A stretch of DNA of 64,000 nucleotides from an uncultured Eubacteriales bacterium (GCA_934467415.1 CAKSLQ010000002.1:175158-239157); one strand, 5' to 3'; positions 49,073 to 58,497 are shown, counted from the first letter of the stretch. The notes: generated by a model not told the origin, from the sequence alone. A program made the numbers and translations.

Positions 49073-52000
49073 TCACTTCGCATCCACGCGGTCAAAGCCC
49101 GAAATTTTGGCGCGCAGCGGGGTCTTGTTGATGTTTGTCGTATAAACCGTGTCGAGCGGTGCGGGATGCCCCGAGCGGTTGCCGATGGCAACGCCGTCCG
49201 CGCCGACATAGTAGGGTTCGATAAAGGAATTGCGCTTCGACGAGGTGTCCTTGCCGAGGTAAGCGTGGTAGCACGCCCACTTCGTGCCGTCCGCGTCGGT
49301 CATATAGGAGGCGTGGCCGCAGCCGTTGACCGTTTCGGAGCGCGAGAAGACCGGCTCGGGATTCTTCACCCAGTTCTTCGCGTTGAGCGGATCGCCGCCC
49401 GTGAATTTCAGGTACCCGAGCTGATAGTAGACCGTCCAGTAGCCGCTGCCGGTGTACATGAGGTAGACTTCCCCACCCTCGCCGTAGACCGCCGCCGCGC
49501 CCTCGACCACCTTGGGATACCAGCTGCCCGGGTTTGTCGTGCTCTCGCCGTAGCCGCCCATCTCCCACTTGTATTCCGGCACGCAGATGATGGTCGGGTC
49601 GCCGACCGCCGTCCACGGGTTTTCAAACCGGATGATGTTGATGGTCTGGTGGAAGTCCGCCGTGCCGCGCCCCTCCTCGCTGACGTAGGTCAGATAGGGT
49701 ACGCCGCCGATGCGGATGACCGAGGTGCCGCCGCAGAGCATGTCGCGGTTGATCTCGGGGTGGCTTGCAAAGTTCAGGCGGCGCGGCTTGTTCACCTCGC
49801 CGGTCACGGGGTCGCCCCAGCGGCCGAGCAGATTGTCGCCGTCGAGGCACTTGACCACATGCTGGCGCTGGTTTGCCGTCGTGCCGTCGTCGTAGGCGAT
49901 GAACATGTACCAGCCCGCGTTCGCTTCGCCCACATCCGCCGCCGAGAAATAGTGGATCTCGGGCGACCAGAAGTTCTTGCCCTCGGTCGATTCGAGGATG
50001 GTATAGGGCGCCGCCGTCTTGATGTCCGCGATATTGGCCACCTTCATCAGGTTGATGGAGGTCGCGCCCGTGCAGGTGTAATAATAGAAGCCGTTGTAAT
50101 AGAAGATGTACGGATCGGCGTTGTTCTGCCGCAGGTAGTTTGTAAATTCCAGCGTGCCGCTCTCCGCGCGGTCGAGGTCAACGCTGTCCGCCACATGCAG
50201 CGTACTCGTCATGTCGCCGCCGAAGTCCTGCGCACCGCGCAGATCCGTCAGGTGCCCGAACGAGCCGCCCTCGATGTTCAAGGTGAAATTGCCGTGCAGC
50301 GTGGTGCCCAGCCCCTTGGCGGGCGCGATCGCGCCGTGGATGACGCCGCCGCGCACCGTGACGGTCACATCGTAGTCCAGCCGGTAGCCCGCGCCGTCCT
50401 CCTCGTACAGTCCGAAGATGCCGCGCCGCACTTCACCGCCGTTCACCGTGATGTCCACGCTCCCGCCCGTGCTGCCGCGCGAGCCGCCCGCCACATAGCC
50501 GTGGATCGTGCCGCCGTTGATCGTCAGCGCTGCGTGTACCCCGCGCGTGATGAGCCGCGTGGTGTTATAGCCCGCGCGGATGTTGAACCAGTTGCCGCTG
50601 TTCACCGTGAGGTTTGTCGTATAGGAGGTGAAGAGGAGGTTGTGCCCGCCGACCAGTGAAATATACCCCGCGTTGCCGTCCGTGAGCGTGGTGTCCACAT
50701 CGTCGCCGATCGTGAGCGGATAGCCCTTGGCGTAAATCGTGGATGTGCCGCCCGCGGTGAATGCAAGCGATTCCATACGGGTCTCGCCGCCGAGCGCGAG
50801 CGTGCCGTTCATGACGATGCATGCGCCCGCGGTGCGATAATCCGTCGTGCGGTCTTTTGCCGTCAGCGTCAGCTTGCCGATCTGCGTCCGGACGGTATAG
50901 GCGCTGCCCGGCGTATACCGCCCGCAGACCACCACCGTACCGTCGCCGCCGAGCAGCGCAATCGCATGGTTGAGGTCGCCGACGGGTGAAGCGGCGCTCC
51001 GTCCGTCGCCGCTGCCGCCATCGGCGAGGTAAATCACGTTGGCCGTTTCGCGCACGGCGAATTGTTTCGCCGCCCCGGCGGCCAGTGCGCTGTCCGCGCC
51101 CGCCTCGGTGAGCAGCGTGCCCTTTGCAAGATAGGATGCGGCCGTGAGCGCGCCGACCTTGGCCGCGCCGAGCTCCAGCGTGACGGCGGCGGTCTCGCCG
51201 CCGAGCGATACCGCGCCGACGCTGCCGCCGCGCAGAGCGATGCCGAGCGCGTCGGTCACGCAGTTATCCGCCGCCGCAAGGCGCGTGACACTGCCGCCCG
51301 TCACGGCAATCGTGACCGACTTCGCCGCCGAAGCGCCCGTACAGCGCAGCGTGTCGATGCTGCCGCCCGCAAGATACAGACTGTAGTCACCGGCGCCCGT
51401 GCCGACCGTGACCGTACCGTAGCTGCCGGAACGCACGATAAGCGCCGCGCGCGCACCCGCCCCGGCAAGGTCCACGCGGCCGTGGGCAATCACGCCGCCG
51501 CCCATGGTCAGCGTGCCGTCCGAAACCGTGAGCGCGAGGCTGCCGCTCTGCCGCAATGTGATGTTTTCAAACGTGAGGTCGCCCGCAAAGCGGAGCGCCG
51601 CATTCGTGCCGAAATTCAGCTCGCCGCCGTCCGCGCCCGTCACGATGACTGCACCGCCGAGGCTGCCGACGTCCGCCGCAAGATCGGCGTAGCACTTGCC
51701 CGTCACCACGATCCGGCCGCCCGTCTCCCGCAGCAGCCCGAACGCACGGGAGAACGAGGTCGGGTCATCCGCGCGCGTGCCGCCGCCGAATGCCGCCGGG
51801 GCGACATAGGCAGTCGCCAGATTCTCCACACTGTCAAAATCCTTTACAAACGCTTCGCGCTGCGCCGCCGTGCAGAGCAGCGTGTTCAGCGCAAGCGTAT
51901 TTTTCGCGCCCGCCGCCGCATGGAGCTTTTTCACCGCGTCCGACGCATAGGTCACCGCAAGGCTGCCGACCCGGCCGCCCGTCAGGGTGACGGCGGCGTT

Positions 52001-52831
52001 GCCGACGACGTTGTTGACCGTGATGCTGCCGACCGTACCGCCCGCGACCGTGATCGCGGCGTCGCCGTTCAGGCGCCGCGTGCCGTCGCCGCCCGCCGAC
52101 AGTGTGGCAATGCTGCCGCCCGTGACCGTCACCGCGGCGCTGCCCGCATAATGGTTATAAAGTGAGCCGCCGTAGACGTCGCGCACCGAGCCGCCCTCGA
52201 TCGTGATGTACGCCGTGCCGGTATAGGTCATCGTGCCCGCGCCCTTGGTGCGGGTGAAGCCGCAGAGCTTGTAAAACGCGCCGCTCCGCACCGTGACGTG
52301 CGCATCGAGACCGGCGGCAAGATCGGTGCTTTCCGGCGTCTGATAGCCGCCGATGACAAAGGCATATTTTTCGCCGTTTTCCACCGTCAGCCCCGTGTCG
52401 AAGGTGAGCGGATTGAACTGCGCCGTAAACATCACGAAGTTTTTCAGTGTGATGCCGAGATCGCGGAAGGTCGTCGCACCCGACAGACGATAATGCGTCT
52501 CGCCCGCGACGTCGAAGATCAGCTTCGCGCCGGTGTCGCGCGCACCGTCCTTCGCCGTGATGACAATCTCGCCGTCATGCTGCGGCTCGGTATAGTGCGT
52601 GCGGATTGTATAATCCGACAGCAGAACGATCCGTCCGCCGCCCTTTACGGCGCCGATCGCCGCGTCCAGCGTGGCCAGTGCCGCATCCGCGCGCATCCCG
52701 CTGTTTGCATCGCTGCCGCGCGCCGCGTCGAGATAGACCGTTTCCCCCGCCGCCGAGATCGACCATGCGGCAAAGAGCAGCAGAAAAGCGGCAAAGCAGA
52801 CCGCAAAGCGGCGTTTTGTCCTTTTGTTCAT
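49073..52831 (-). CDS. Secreted multidomain GH43-type glycoside hydrolase
   Basis: 1252 residues with signal peptide. Residues 30-900 are two beta-helix-like regions, each opening with a similar block (VYLDAARGSDANSG and VIYLADGGSGDGRSA), filled with TVTGG-type turns. The C-terminal 340 residues look like a GH43 five-bladed propeller: base Asp in NADPYIFYY (about 906), FWSPEIHYF, and probable acid Glu in VVEGAAAVY (about 1109), with GCGHASYM near the end. Arabinan or xylan side chains are typical GH43 targets. There is no wall anchor. First gene of the surface run. Confidence 0.84.
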   Translation of the reverse strand: MNKRTKRRFAVCFAAFLLLFAAWSISAAGETVYLDAARGSDANSGMRADAALATLDAAIGAVKGGGRIVLLSDYTIRTHYTEPQHDGEIVITAKDGARDTGAKLIFDVAGETHYRLSGATTFRDLGITLKNFVMFTAQFNPLTFDTGLTVENGEKYAFVIGGYQTPESTDLAAGLDAHVTVRSGAFYKLCGFTRTKGAGTMTYTGTAYITIEGGSVRDVYGGSLYNHYAGSAAVTVTGGSIATLSAGGDGTRRLNGDAAITVAGGTVGSITVNNVVGNAAVTLTGGRVGSLAVTYASDAVKKLHAAAGAKNTLALNTLLCTAAQREAFVKDFDSVENLATAYVAPAAFGGGTRADDPTSFSRAFGLLRETGGRIVVTGKCYADLAADVGSLGGAVIVTGADGGELNFGTNAALRFAGDLTFENITLRQSGSLALTVSDGTLTMGGGVIAHGRVDLAGAGARAALIVRSGSYGTVTVGTGAGDYSLYLAGGSIDTLRCTGASAAKSVTIAVTGGSVTRLAAADNCVTDALGIALRGGSVGAVSLGGETAAVTLELGAAKVGALTAASYLAKGTLLTEAGADSALAAGAAKQFAVRETANVIYLADGGSGDGRSAASPVGDLNHAIALLGGDGTVVVCGRYTPGSAYTVRTQIGKLTLTAKDRTTDYRTAGACIVMNGTLALGGETRMESLAFTAGGTSTIYAKGYPLTIGDDVDTTLTDGNAGYISLVGGHNLLFTSYTTNLTVNSGNWFNIRAGYNTTRLITRGVHAALTINGGTIHGYVAGGSRGSTGGSVDITVNGGEVRRGIFGLYEEDGAGYRLDYDVTVTVRGGVIHGAIAPAKGLGTTLHGNFTLNIEGGSFGHLTDLRGAQDFGGDMTSTLHVADSVDLDRAESGTLEFTNYLRQNNADPYIFYYNGFYYYTCTGATSINLMKVANIADIKTAAPYTILESTEGKNFWSPEIHYFSAADVGEANAGWYMFIAYDDGTTANQRQHVVKCLDGDNLLGRWGDPVTGEVNKPRRLNFASHPEINRDMLCGGTSVIRIGGVPYLTYVSEEGRGTADFHQTINIIRFENPWTAVGDPTIICVPEYKWEMGGYGESTTNPGSWYPKVVEGAAAVYGEGGEVYLMYTGSGYWTVYYQLGYLKFTGGDPLNAKNWVKNPEPVFSRSETVNGCGHASYMTDADGTKWACYHAYLGKDTSSKRNSFIEPYYVGADGVAIGNRSGHPAPLDTVYTTNINKTPLRAKISGFDRVDAK

Positions 52832-52913
52832 GCGTGTATACCATCCTTTCGGAAAAAGCGGACCGCCATCTGCGCGCAGAAAGAGGCGACAGCCCGCATT
52901 TCGGTTCAGCTTC

Positions 52914-52943
52914 AGTATAGCAAATCCGACACGCGCCTTGCAA
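52914..52943 (-). promoter_or_regulatory. Promoter of the surface/glycan cluster
   Basis: Minus strand TTGCAA (52938-52943), 18-bp spacer, TATACT (52914-52919), about 85 bp upstream of the GH43 gene. Confidence 0.72.
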
Positions 52944-52989
52944 TGATAATTCCGATTCACTTTTGGCAAAACCGATTCTTTTTTAAAGC

Positions 52990-53020
52990 AAAACCCTGCC
53001 CGCGCAAAACGGGCAGGGCC
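52990..53020 (-). terminator. Terminator after the dehydroquinase-like gene
   Basis: CCCTGCCCG/CGGGCAGGG stem with seven-base loop, followed on the minus strand by TTTTGCTTT. About 50 bp after the stop at 53070. Confidence 0.75.
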
Positions 53021-53069
53021 GCCGTCCGCACGGCGAAAAAGAAAGAGAGAAGAAAGCGGATGTGCAGGC

Positions 53070-53855
53070 TCAGAAGTCAAGCGGGCGCGGCACGGTCAGA
53101 TCGAGATTCTCGACCACGGCGTGCATCGCGCGCAGGAGCGGCTGCTCGCGCGACGAGAAGGTGTCGTAGCTCTCGACGCACAGCCAGCAGCAGACGCCGA
53201 GGTACGGCCCTATGGCGCGATGCAGGCGGCAGTAGCGCCCGCCGGAGAGGAACAGAAACGGCACTTTCAGCTCACGCTTCAGCGCGCGGATCGTGACGAG
53301 GTTCTGCATCAGCTCTTCCTCGGTGTCCGACCAGGTGACAAATTTGACGACGTCCGCGCCGCGGCTCTGCTGCTCGAGCGCGACCGCCAGCACCTCCTCC
53401 TCGGGCAAAAATCTGAAGATGTGCGAGGACATCAGCACCTGTCCCCCCATTTCGTGGACTTCGTCGATAAATTTTTTCTGTTTTTCGATCGCCGTGGGGT
53501 TCTTCGTCAGCTCCCCCGGCACGGGATCGAAGGTGTCGCCCGTGATGTCTATGAGCGACGCACCGCAGCGGAGCGCCAGCTTCAGCTCATCCAGCCGCGC
53601 CTCCTCGGTCATCTCATGGTTGTAGGCGCCGCGGTAGTTGGTGATGTAGAGCGGGCGGTCACCGAGGTGTGAGAACATCTTCGTCAGCGTCTCCTCGGTG
53701 CGGAATTCGGGCTTCAGGCGTTCCATCTGAAAGCCGAAGGCGTCCGCCCCGTCATAGATGGCGTTGTGTACATTGGTGACAAACTGCGTCGGCGTCTCGA
53801 CGATGATCATATCGACGAGCGGCGGACGCTTGAAATCTGCAAAACTCGGTTTCAT
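53070..53855 (-). CDS. Type I 3-dehydroquinate dehydratase-like protein
   Basis: 261 residues, TIM-barrel class I aldolase-type fold. Key residues line up with the known enzyme: His145 (MSSHIF) and the Schiff-base Lys171 (VVKFVTW), with Arg residues in NYRGAYNHE and GGRYCRLHR and a Gln in SSREQP. Overall sequence is divergent; FLFLSGG replaces the usual SMG segment, so another 3-dehydroquinate-like substrate is possible. ATG at 53855 follows GGAGG. It diverges from an AraC regulator, which suggests inducible, perhaps catabolic, use instead of constant aromatic biosynthesis. Confidence 0.78.
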   Translation of the reverse strand: MKPSFADFKRPPLVDMIIVETPTQFVTNVHNAIYDGADAFGFQMERLKPEFRTEETLTKMFSHLGDRPLYITNYRGAYNHEMTEEARLDELKLALRCGASLIDITGDTFDPVPGELTKNPTAIEKQKKFIDEVHEMGGQVLMSSHIFRFLPEEEVLAVALEQQSRGADVVKFVTWSDTEEELMQNLVTIRALKRELKVPFLFLSGGRYCRLHRAIGPYLGVCCWLCVESYDTFSSREQPLLRAMHAVVENLDLTVPRPLDF

Positions 53856-54140
53856 TCCGATGCCTCCGTATGCGCAGGGTGCGCGTGTTTTCTGCTGTTC
53901 GTCCGGGGCGGCGGCGACCCGCGCCATGCTTCTCCGCCCGCAGACGCACGGGCCGATCCGGCGGATGCGCCCCGTATCTGCAGTGTATCATCCGAAGCCG
54001 CCGTGCTGCAATGGGAAAAGCGACACTGTTTTGCAAAACATGATACTTTTTCTGTCATATCCGCCCGCGCATCTTGCGCCGCTTTAACAAAAATGATATA
54101 AAGGTTTCAAGGAGATCTCACAAACGCAAAGGAGTACGGA

Positions 54141-54932
54141 ATGGACGCGATTGCAAACCTCGTTGTGACGAAATTCGGCAGTGTGGTCACGGTGGTCAAC
54201 CCCCGCTTTGAGGAGCGCCGCATCACAAACCGCCGCACGCACGCGCTCTGCTTTGCCAAAAGCGGCAGAATGGTCTACTACCACGGCGGGCGCGAATTTG
54301 TCTCGGATACGACCCATGCGCTGATCCTGCCGATGGGGGCAACCTACACCTCCGCCTGCACGGAGGCGGGCGAATTTCCGCTGATCAATTTCTACGCAGC
54401 CGACACGTTTGCGCCGGACGGCTTTGTCAGTCTGGAGATCGCGGGCACCGAGGCCTACATGGCCGAGTATCAGAAGATGGAGAAAACCGCGCTCATCAAG
54501 CCGCCGAACGAGTTTCTCAGCAATATGAGGACCTTCTACGGCATTCTCAACCGCATCTACAAGGAGAAGCTGCACGCCGCCGAGGGCAAGAGCTACGACG
54601 TGCTGCGCCCCGCCGTACACTATCTCGAGGATCACTTCACCGACCCGGGCCTGACCAACCGGATGCTTGCCGAGAAGGCGCTGATCAGCGAGGTCTACTT
54701 CCGCCGCATGTTCCGCGAAAAGTACGACACCTCGCCGAAGCAGTATATCCAGAATCTGCGCATCAAGAAGGCGGAGAGCCTCTTGCACAGCGAATATCTC
54801 TCCGTCACGGCGATCGCCGAGCAGACCGGTTTTTCCAGTGTGTATCACTTCTCCCGCTCATTCAAGAAGGCCACCGGCTATACGCCGTCCGCCTATGCCA
54901 AGCTGTTCGGCGGCAGCGCCGACCCGATCTGA
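54141..54932 (+). CDS. AraC-family transcriptional regulator
   Basis: 263 residues. Cupin-like sensor in the first half (MVYYHGGREFVSDTTHALIL), AraC double helix-turn-helix at the end (NRMLAEKALISEVYFRRMF; AEQTGFSSVYHFSRSFKKAT). ATG follows AAAGGAG. Divergent from the dehydroquinase-like gene across 285 bp, the standard arrangement of a local regulator and its target. A terminator follows. Confidence 0.9.
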   Translation: MDAIANLVVTKFGSVVTVVNPRFEERRITNRRTHALCFAKSGRMVYYHGGREFVSDTTHALILPMGATYTSACTEAGEFPLINFYAADTFAPDGFVSLEIAGTEAYMAEYQKMEKTALIKPPNEFLSNMRTFYGILNRIYKEKLHAAEGKSYDVLRPAVHYLEDHFTDPGLTNRMLAEKALISEVYFRRMFREKYDTSPKQYIQNLRIKKAESLLHSEYLSVTAIAEQTGFSSVYHFSRSFKKATGYTPSAYAKLFGGSADPI

Positions 54933-54963
54933 CAGCGCCGCTTGTTCCGCTTTCCCGCACGAC

Positions 54964-54993
54964 AAAAGACTTCCCCGGCGGAAGTCTTTTTTT
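54964..54993 (+). terminator. Terminator of the AraC gene
   Basis: AAAAGACTTCC/GGAAGTCTTTT stem with CCGGC loop, T run after. Confidence 0.9.
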
Positions 54994-55008
54994 GCTGTCG
55001 GATTCAAA

Positions 55009-55037
55009 TTGACACGCACGGGGAAATATGGTATGAT
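55009..55037 (+). promoter_or_regulatory. Promoter of the ATP-grasp operon
   Basis: TTGACA (55009-55014), 17-bp spacer, TATGAT (55032-55037). Confidence 0.82.
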
Positions 55038-55067
55038 AGGGTATCTGATTCTACGGAGGAAATGCGG

Positions 55068-56201
55068 ATGTACATCGTTGTGACCGATTGCGAATACCGC
55101 GCGGCGGTGAGCCTGGTGCAGGCGCTCGGCGAGGCGGGGCATACGCTGATCCTCTGCCATTCGCGCGACATGGCGACAGACCCGCCCGCGTTCCACTCGC
55201 GCTACGCGGCGGCGTGCCATGAGATCGACGCCAAAGTGGACGAACCCGCCTACCTCGACGCGCTCGAATCGGTCTGCCGCGCCTGCCCCGAAGTGCCGGT
55301 GCTGCTCCCCGCAGGCGCGAAAACCACGGTGCTCATCGCGCGTGAGCAGGCGCGCTTCGATACCTTTGCAAAGACACTGGTCGCGCCCGCCGCCGTGCTG
55401 GACGCCGCCAACGACAAGGAAGTCGTGCAGCGCGTTGCCGCCGAGGTCGGCGTGCCGACACCGAAAACCTATACGGGCGCGCCGGACGCCTTTCCCGTCA
55501 TCGTCAAGCCGCGCTGCGGCGAAAAGCTCGGGCTGAAAGCCGGGAAGCGCTATGCCCGCGCAAACGACGCGGCGGAATTTGCCGCCGTCTACGCCAAGAT
55601 GCAGGCCTACGATGACACGCCCGTGGTGCAAGCCTACATCGCCGGAGAGGGCGTGGGCGTCTGCGCCGTCTTAGACAAGGACGGCAATCCCGCCGCCGTG
55701 CTCTGCCACCGCCGCGTGCGCGAGTACCCGATAAGCGGCGGGCCGTCCACCTGCTGTGAGAGCTTCTACGACGCGCATCTCGTTGACGAGGCGCTCCGCC
55801 TGCTCCGCGCGCTGCATTTTGTCGGCGTGGCGATGGTCGAGTTCAAGGGGAATCCCGAGGACGGCTACAAGCTGCTCGAGATCAACCCGCGCGTGTGGGG
55901 CAGCTTCCCCATGACGCTGGCGGCGGGCAGCCGCTTTGCCGAGGTCTGGGCGCGTGCCGCCGCAGGCGAGCGCTTTGCCGCGCCGGACACCGACTATGTG
56001 CGCGGCAGACGGATGCTCTTCCTGTTGAACGACGCCGCCGCCTGCCTGTCCCTCCTCAAAAAGGGGCGCATCGGCGCGGCGCTCGGCGGGCTTCGCGACC
56101 TGCTGTCGCCCCGCGTGCGCGAGGCGCTCCGCCGGCGCGGCGATCCGAAGCCGTTCCGCGTCTATCTGAAAAATGCGCTGAAAAGGGGGCGAAACGCATG
56201 A
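55068..56201 (+). CDS. ATP-grasp ligase-fold protein
   Basis: 377 residues, cytosolic. N-terminal pre-ATP-grasp domain (MYIVVTDCEYRAAVSLVQAL), then the ATP-grasp core: FPVIVKPRCGEKLGLK for the phosphate-binding lysine, VVQAYIAGEGVGVCAV, and the metal-binding end MVEFKGNPEDGYKLLEINPR with Glu and Asn. The C-terminal 90 residues are Arg/Leu-rich. It probably joins a carboxylate to an amine, as carbamoyl-phosphate-synthetase-like and peptide ligases do; substrate unknown. Of two close ATGs, 55068 is 7 nt from GGAGGA and preferred. Overlaps the PHP gene by 4 bp. Confidence 0.83.
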   Translation: MYIVVTDCEYRAAVSLVQALGEAGHTLILCHSRDMATDPPAFHSRYAAACHEIDAKVDEPAYLDALESVCRACPEVPVLLPAGAKTTVLIAREQARFDTFAKTLVAPAAVLDAANDKEVVQRVAAEVGVPTPKTYTGAPDAFPVIVKPRCGEKLGLKAGKRYARANDAAEFAAVYAKMQAYDDTPVVQAYIAGEGVGVCAVLDKDGNPAAVLCHRRVREYPISGGPSTCCESFYDAHLVDEALRLLRALHFVGVAMVEFKGNPEDGYKLLEINPRVWGSFPMTLAAGSRFAEVWARAAAGERFAAPDTDYVRGRRMLFLLNDAAACLSLLKKGRIGAALGGLRDLLSPRVREALRRRGDPKPFRVYLKNALKRGRNA

Positions 56202-56944
56202 GAGCCGACCTGCATGTGCATTCGGCGCGCTCGCACGACGGCGTGCTTGACCGTGCGGCGATTGCCGCCGCGGCAAAGGCGAAGGGCGTCGCCGCCGTCG
56301 CGCTCTGCGACCACGACAAAAGCCCGCAGGCGGGCGATTTTCCCGCCAAGGTCGAGGGCGGCGTGCTGTTCATCCCCGCCATCGAATACAGCACCGAGCG
56401 CGGGCATCTGCTCGGGCTGTTCCTCACCCGCCCCATCGCCGAGCCGCCCGCGGGCGGGCGGCTGCCGTTTGCCGACGCGGCGGCGGAGATCCGCGCGGCG
56501 GGCGGGCTTGCGATATTGGCGCACCCGTTTGAGCAGGCGGGCGATTTTCCCGCGCGGGCGCGCGAGATCGAAGCGCTGCTCCCGCACCTTGACGGCATCG
56601 AGGTCTTCAACAGCCGTGCCGACTACAAGCACGGCGGCGCGAACGCGGCAGCGGCACGGTTTGCCGCGGCGCACGGCATCGCCTGCGTCACGGCGGGCAG
56701 CGACGCGCATCGCGGGGCCGAGGTGGGGAACGCGTATATCGAGACAGACTGCCCCTGCACCGCCGACGCGCTCCGCGCGGCGCTGGCGGCGGGCGCAAAG
56801 CCCGCGGGCGTGCGCAGTCCGCGGCGGTACATTGCCCTCTCCCAGCTCACAAAGGCGAAAAAGCAGAAGCTCGGCGCGCGCCGGACGCTGAAGTCGGCGG
56901 CGCTCCTCTGCTATCTTACGATAAAGGATATGTTTCGGAAATGA
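56198..56944 (+). CDS. PHP-domain metal-dependent phosphoesterase
   Basis: 248 residues. PHP motifs in order: DLHVHSARSHDG (His6, His8), ALCDHDK, the Glu in IPAIEYS, ILAHPFEQ, and TAGSDAHR near the end, enough for a trinuclear metal site. Such proteins cleave phosphate esters or polyphosphate chains. It is not attached to a polymerase. It overlaps both neighbours by 4 bp (ATGA), so all three operon products are likely made in similar amounts. Confidence 0.87.
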   Translation: MRADLHVHSARSHDGVLDRAAIAAAAKAKGVAAVALCDHDKSPQAGDFPAKVEGGVLFIPAIEYSTERGHLLGLFLTRPIAEPPAGGRLPFADAAAEIRAAGGLAILAHPFEQAGDFPARAREIEALLPHLDGIEVFNSRADYKHGGANAAAARFAAAHGIACVTAGSDAHRGAEVGNAYIETDCPCTADALRAALAAGAKPAGVRSPRRYIALSQLTKAKKQKLGARRTLKSAALLCYLTIKDMFRK

Positions 56945-58191
56945 CACAGCTGATTGCACTGGCAAAACAGGTCAAGCGCCGCCTCGGCAAACTGGCAAAG
57001 CCGAAGCCGTTCGTCTCGAGGACCCGCCGCATCGAGCGGGTGGCGACGACCGAGCGCATCTGCGCCATGACCTTTGACGACGGGCCCTACGACCTGCCCT
57101 GCGAACCGGACAGCTTCGGCGGACGTTCGCTCACCGATGTGCTGCTGGACACCCTCGCGGCCTACGGTGCGCACGGCACGTTTGACGTGATCGGCGACAC
57201 GAGCGAGAACTACCCAGACACCTGCGGCGACGCGGGCACACCCGCATGGGGCGGCGTCCGGTTCGACCACTACCCCGCCTACGGCAAGGACGCGCACGGC
57301 GGCGCCGTGCATGCGGGGCGGCTGATCCGCCGTATGCTGGACGAGGGACACCAGATCACCAACCACGGCTACCGCCACCTGCTCTTCGGCAAAAAGGCGT
57401 GGGTCTACGGCAAGCGCACCACGCTCGACGGCGCCGACGCGGTCCTCGCCGACCTTTCGCGGCTGGACAGCCTCATGAAAGAACAGTACGGCTACGCCAT
57501 GACGATGGCGCGCCCGCCGCACTATGTGGACAACATCCGCGGCGGCTATACGTCCTACGACGTTTACGACGCGCTCGGCTACGCCTACATGGCGGCAAGC
57601 TTCGACGGCGCAGGCTGGCTGCCCGGCGCGACGCTCGAGGACGAGATAAGCGCCATGGTCGAGCCGATGCGCCGCGCGCTGGAAGCCGACCCGGACGTCT
57701 TCTGCGGGCAGATCATCTTTCAGAAGGACGGCTGCAACATGCTGCACCGCACGCCGGTCGCCTTCGCGCTGCCGAAGCAGCTCGAGCTGCTTAAAAGCTA
57801 CGGCTATCGCGTGGTCAGCGTCGAAGAGCTGACAGAGCATTCGATGTTTGCCGACCTTTTGCCGACGCACCCGCTCTATGCCAAGGTTGCCGCGCTTGCG
57901 AAGGAAAAGCCGGTCGCCTACAGCGACAACACCGTGAAGCTCGGCCGCGCGATGACGAACCTGGAATTTGCGCACCTCGTCGCCCCCGTGCCGAAGACGG
58001 TCATGACGCAAAGGCAGAAGAACGAGGCCGCGGTCGGCTACGCGATTGCAAACGGCCTGCTCCCCTCCCCGCCGCATCGGCACGCGCCGCTCCGCCTGCC
58101 GCTCACCCCGGCGGCCGCCCGCCTGTTTGCAGCGCAGCCGAAATCCGCTCTGCGCGCCGATGTCTTTGCCGCGCTGAGGGCGAATGGATGA
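56941..58191 (+). CDS. Polysaccharide deacetylase-family (NodB-fold) protein
   Basis: 416 residues. NodB homology: TFDDGPYDLP near 44 (catalytic base Asp and metal Asp), metal His pair in HQITNHGYRH, and MARPPHYVDNIRGGYTSYD. There is no signal peptide; a basic N terminus (KQVKRRLGKLAKPKPF) suggests a cytosolic protein, unusual for wall deacetylases. The C-terminal 90 residues (GRAMTNLEFAHLVAPVPKTV) form an extra domain. It may remove an acetyl or formyl group from a sugar or small molecule handled by the two upstream enzymes. Confidence 0.84.
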   Translation: MTQLIALAKQVKRRLGKLAKPKPFVSRTRRIERVATTERICAMTFDDGPYDLPCEPDSFGGRSLTDVLLDTLAAYGAHGTFDVIGDTSENYPDTCGDAGTPAWGGVRFDHYPAYGKDAHGGAVHAGRLIRRMLDEGHQITNHGYRHLLFGKKAWVYGKRTTLDGADAVLADLSRLDSLMKEQYGYAMTMARPPHYVDNIRGGYTSYDVYDALGYAYMAASFDGAGWLPGATLEDEISAMVEPMRRALEADPDVFCGQIIFQKDGCNMLHRTPVAFALPKQLELLKSYGYRVVSVEELTEHSMFADLLPTHPLYAKVAALAKEKPVAYSDNTVKLGRAMTNLEFAHLVAPVPKTVMTQRQKNEAAVGYAIANGLLPSPPHRHAPLRLPLTPAAARLFAAQPKSALRADVFAALRANG

Positions 58192-58249
58192 GCACTGCCC
58201 ATACGCGCCGAAGGTCCGCCTGAAAAGCGGAAGAAAAATCAAAAAACGC

Positions 58250-58278
58250 TTGACACGCACCCATCCGTGTGATACAAT
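58250..58278 (+). promoter_or_regulatory. Promoter of tRNA-Gly/tRNA-Trp
   Basis: TTGACA (58250-58255), 17-bp spacer, TACAAT (58273-58278), 17 bp upstream of tRNA-Gly. Confidence 0.85.
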
Positions 58279-58295
58279 AATCAAGCGTTGATTCT

Positions 58296-58369
<74 letters not shown>

Positions 58370-58421
58370 GCATGGCTTGGTTCGCTGCAAGCGCGCACCG
58401 CGGAATCAAACCTGCACCGAT

Positions 58422-58497
58422 AGGGGTATAGCTCAGTTGGTAGAGCAGCGGTCTCCAAAACCGCGTGTCCAGAGTTCGAGCCTTTGTGCCCCTGCCA
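58422..58497 (+). tRNA. tRNA-Trp (anticodon CCA)
   Basis: 76 nt with encoded CCA. Acceptor AGGGGTA pairs with TGCCCCT. Anticodon stem GCGGT/ACCGC encloses CTCCAAA (anticodon CCA). Its 3' half from the anticodon arm on is duplicated at 63889-63938, marking it as an integration target. Confidence 0.97.

Noticed and set aside
51062..52165. Plus-strand frame of 367 codons inside the GH43 gene
   Set aside because: Antisense shadow of a repeat-rich gene, Arg/Ala-rich, no start signal.
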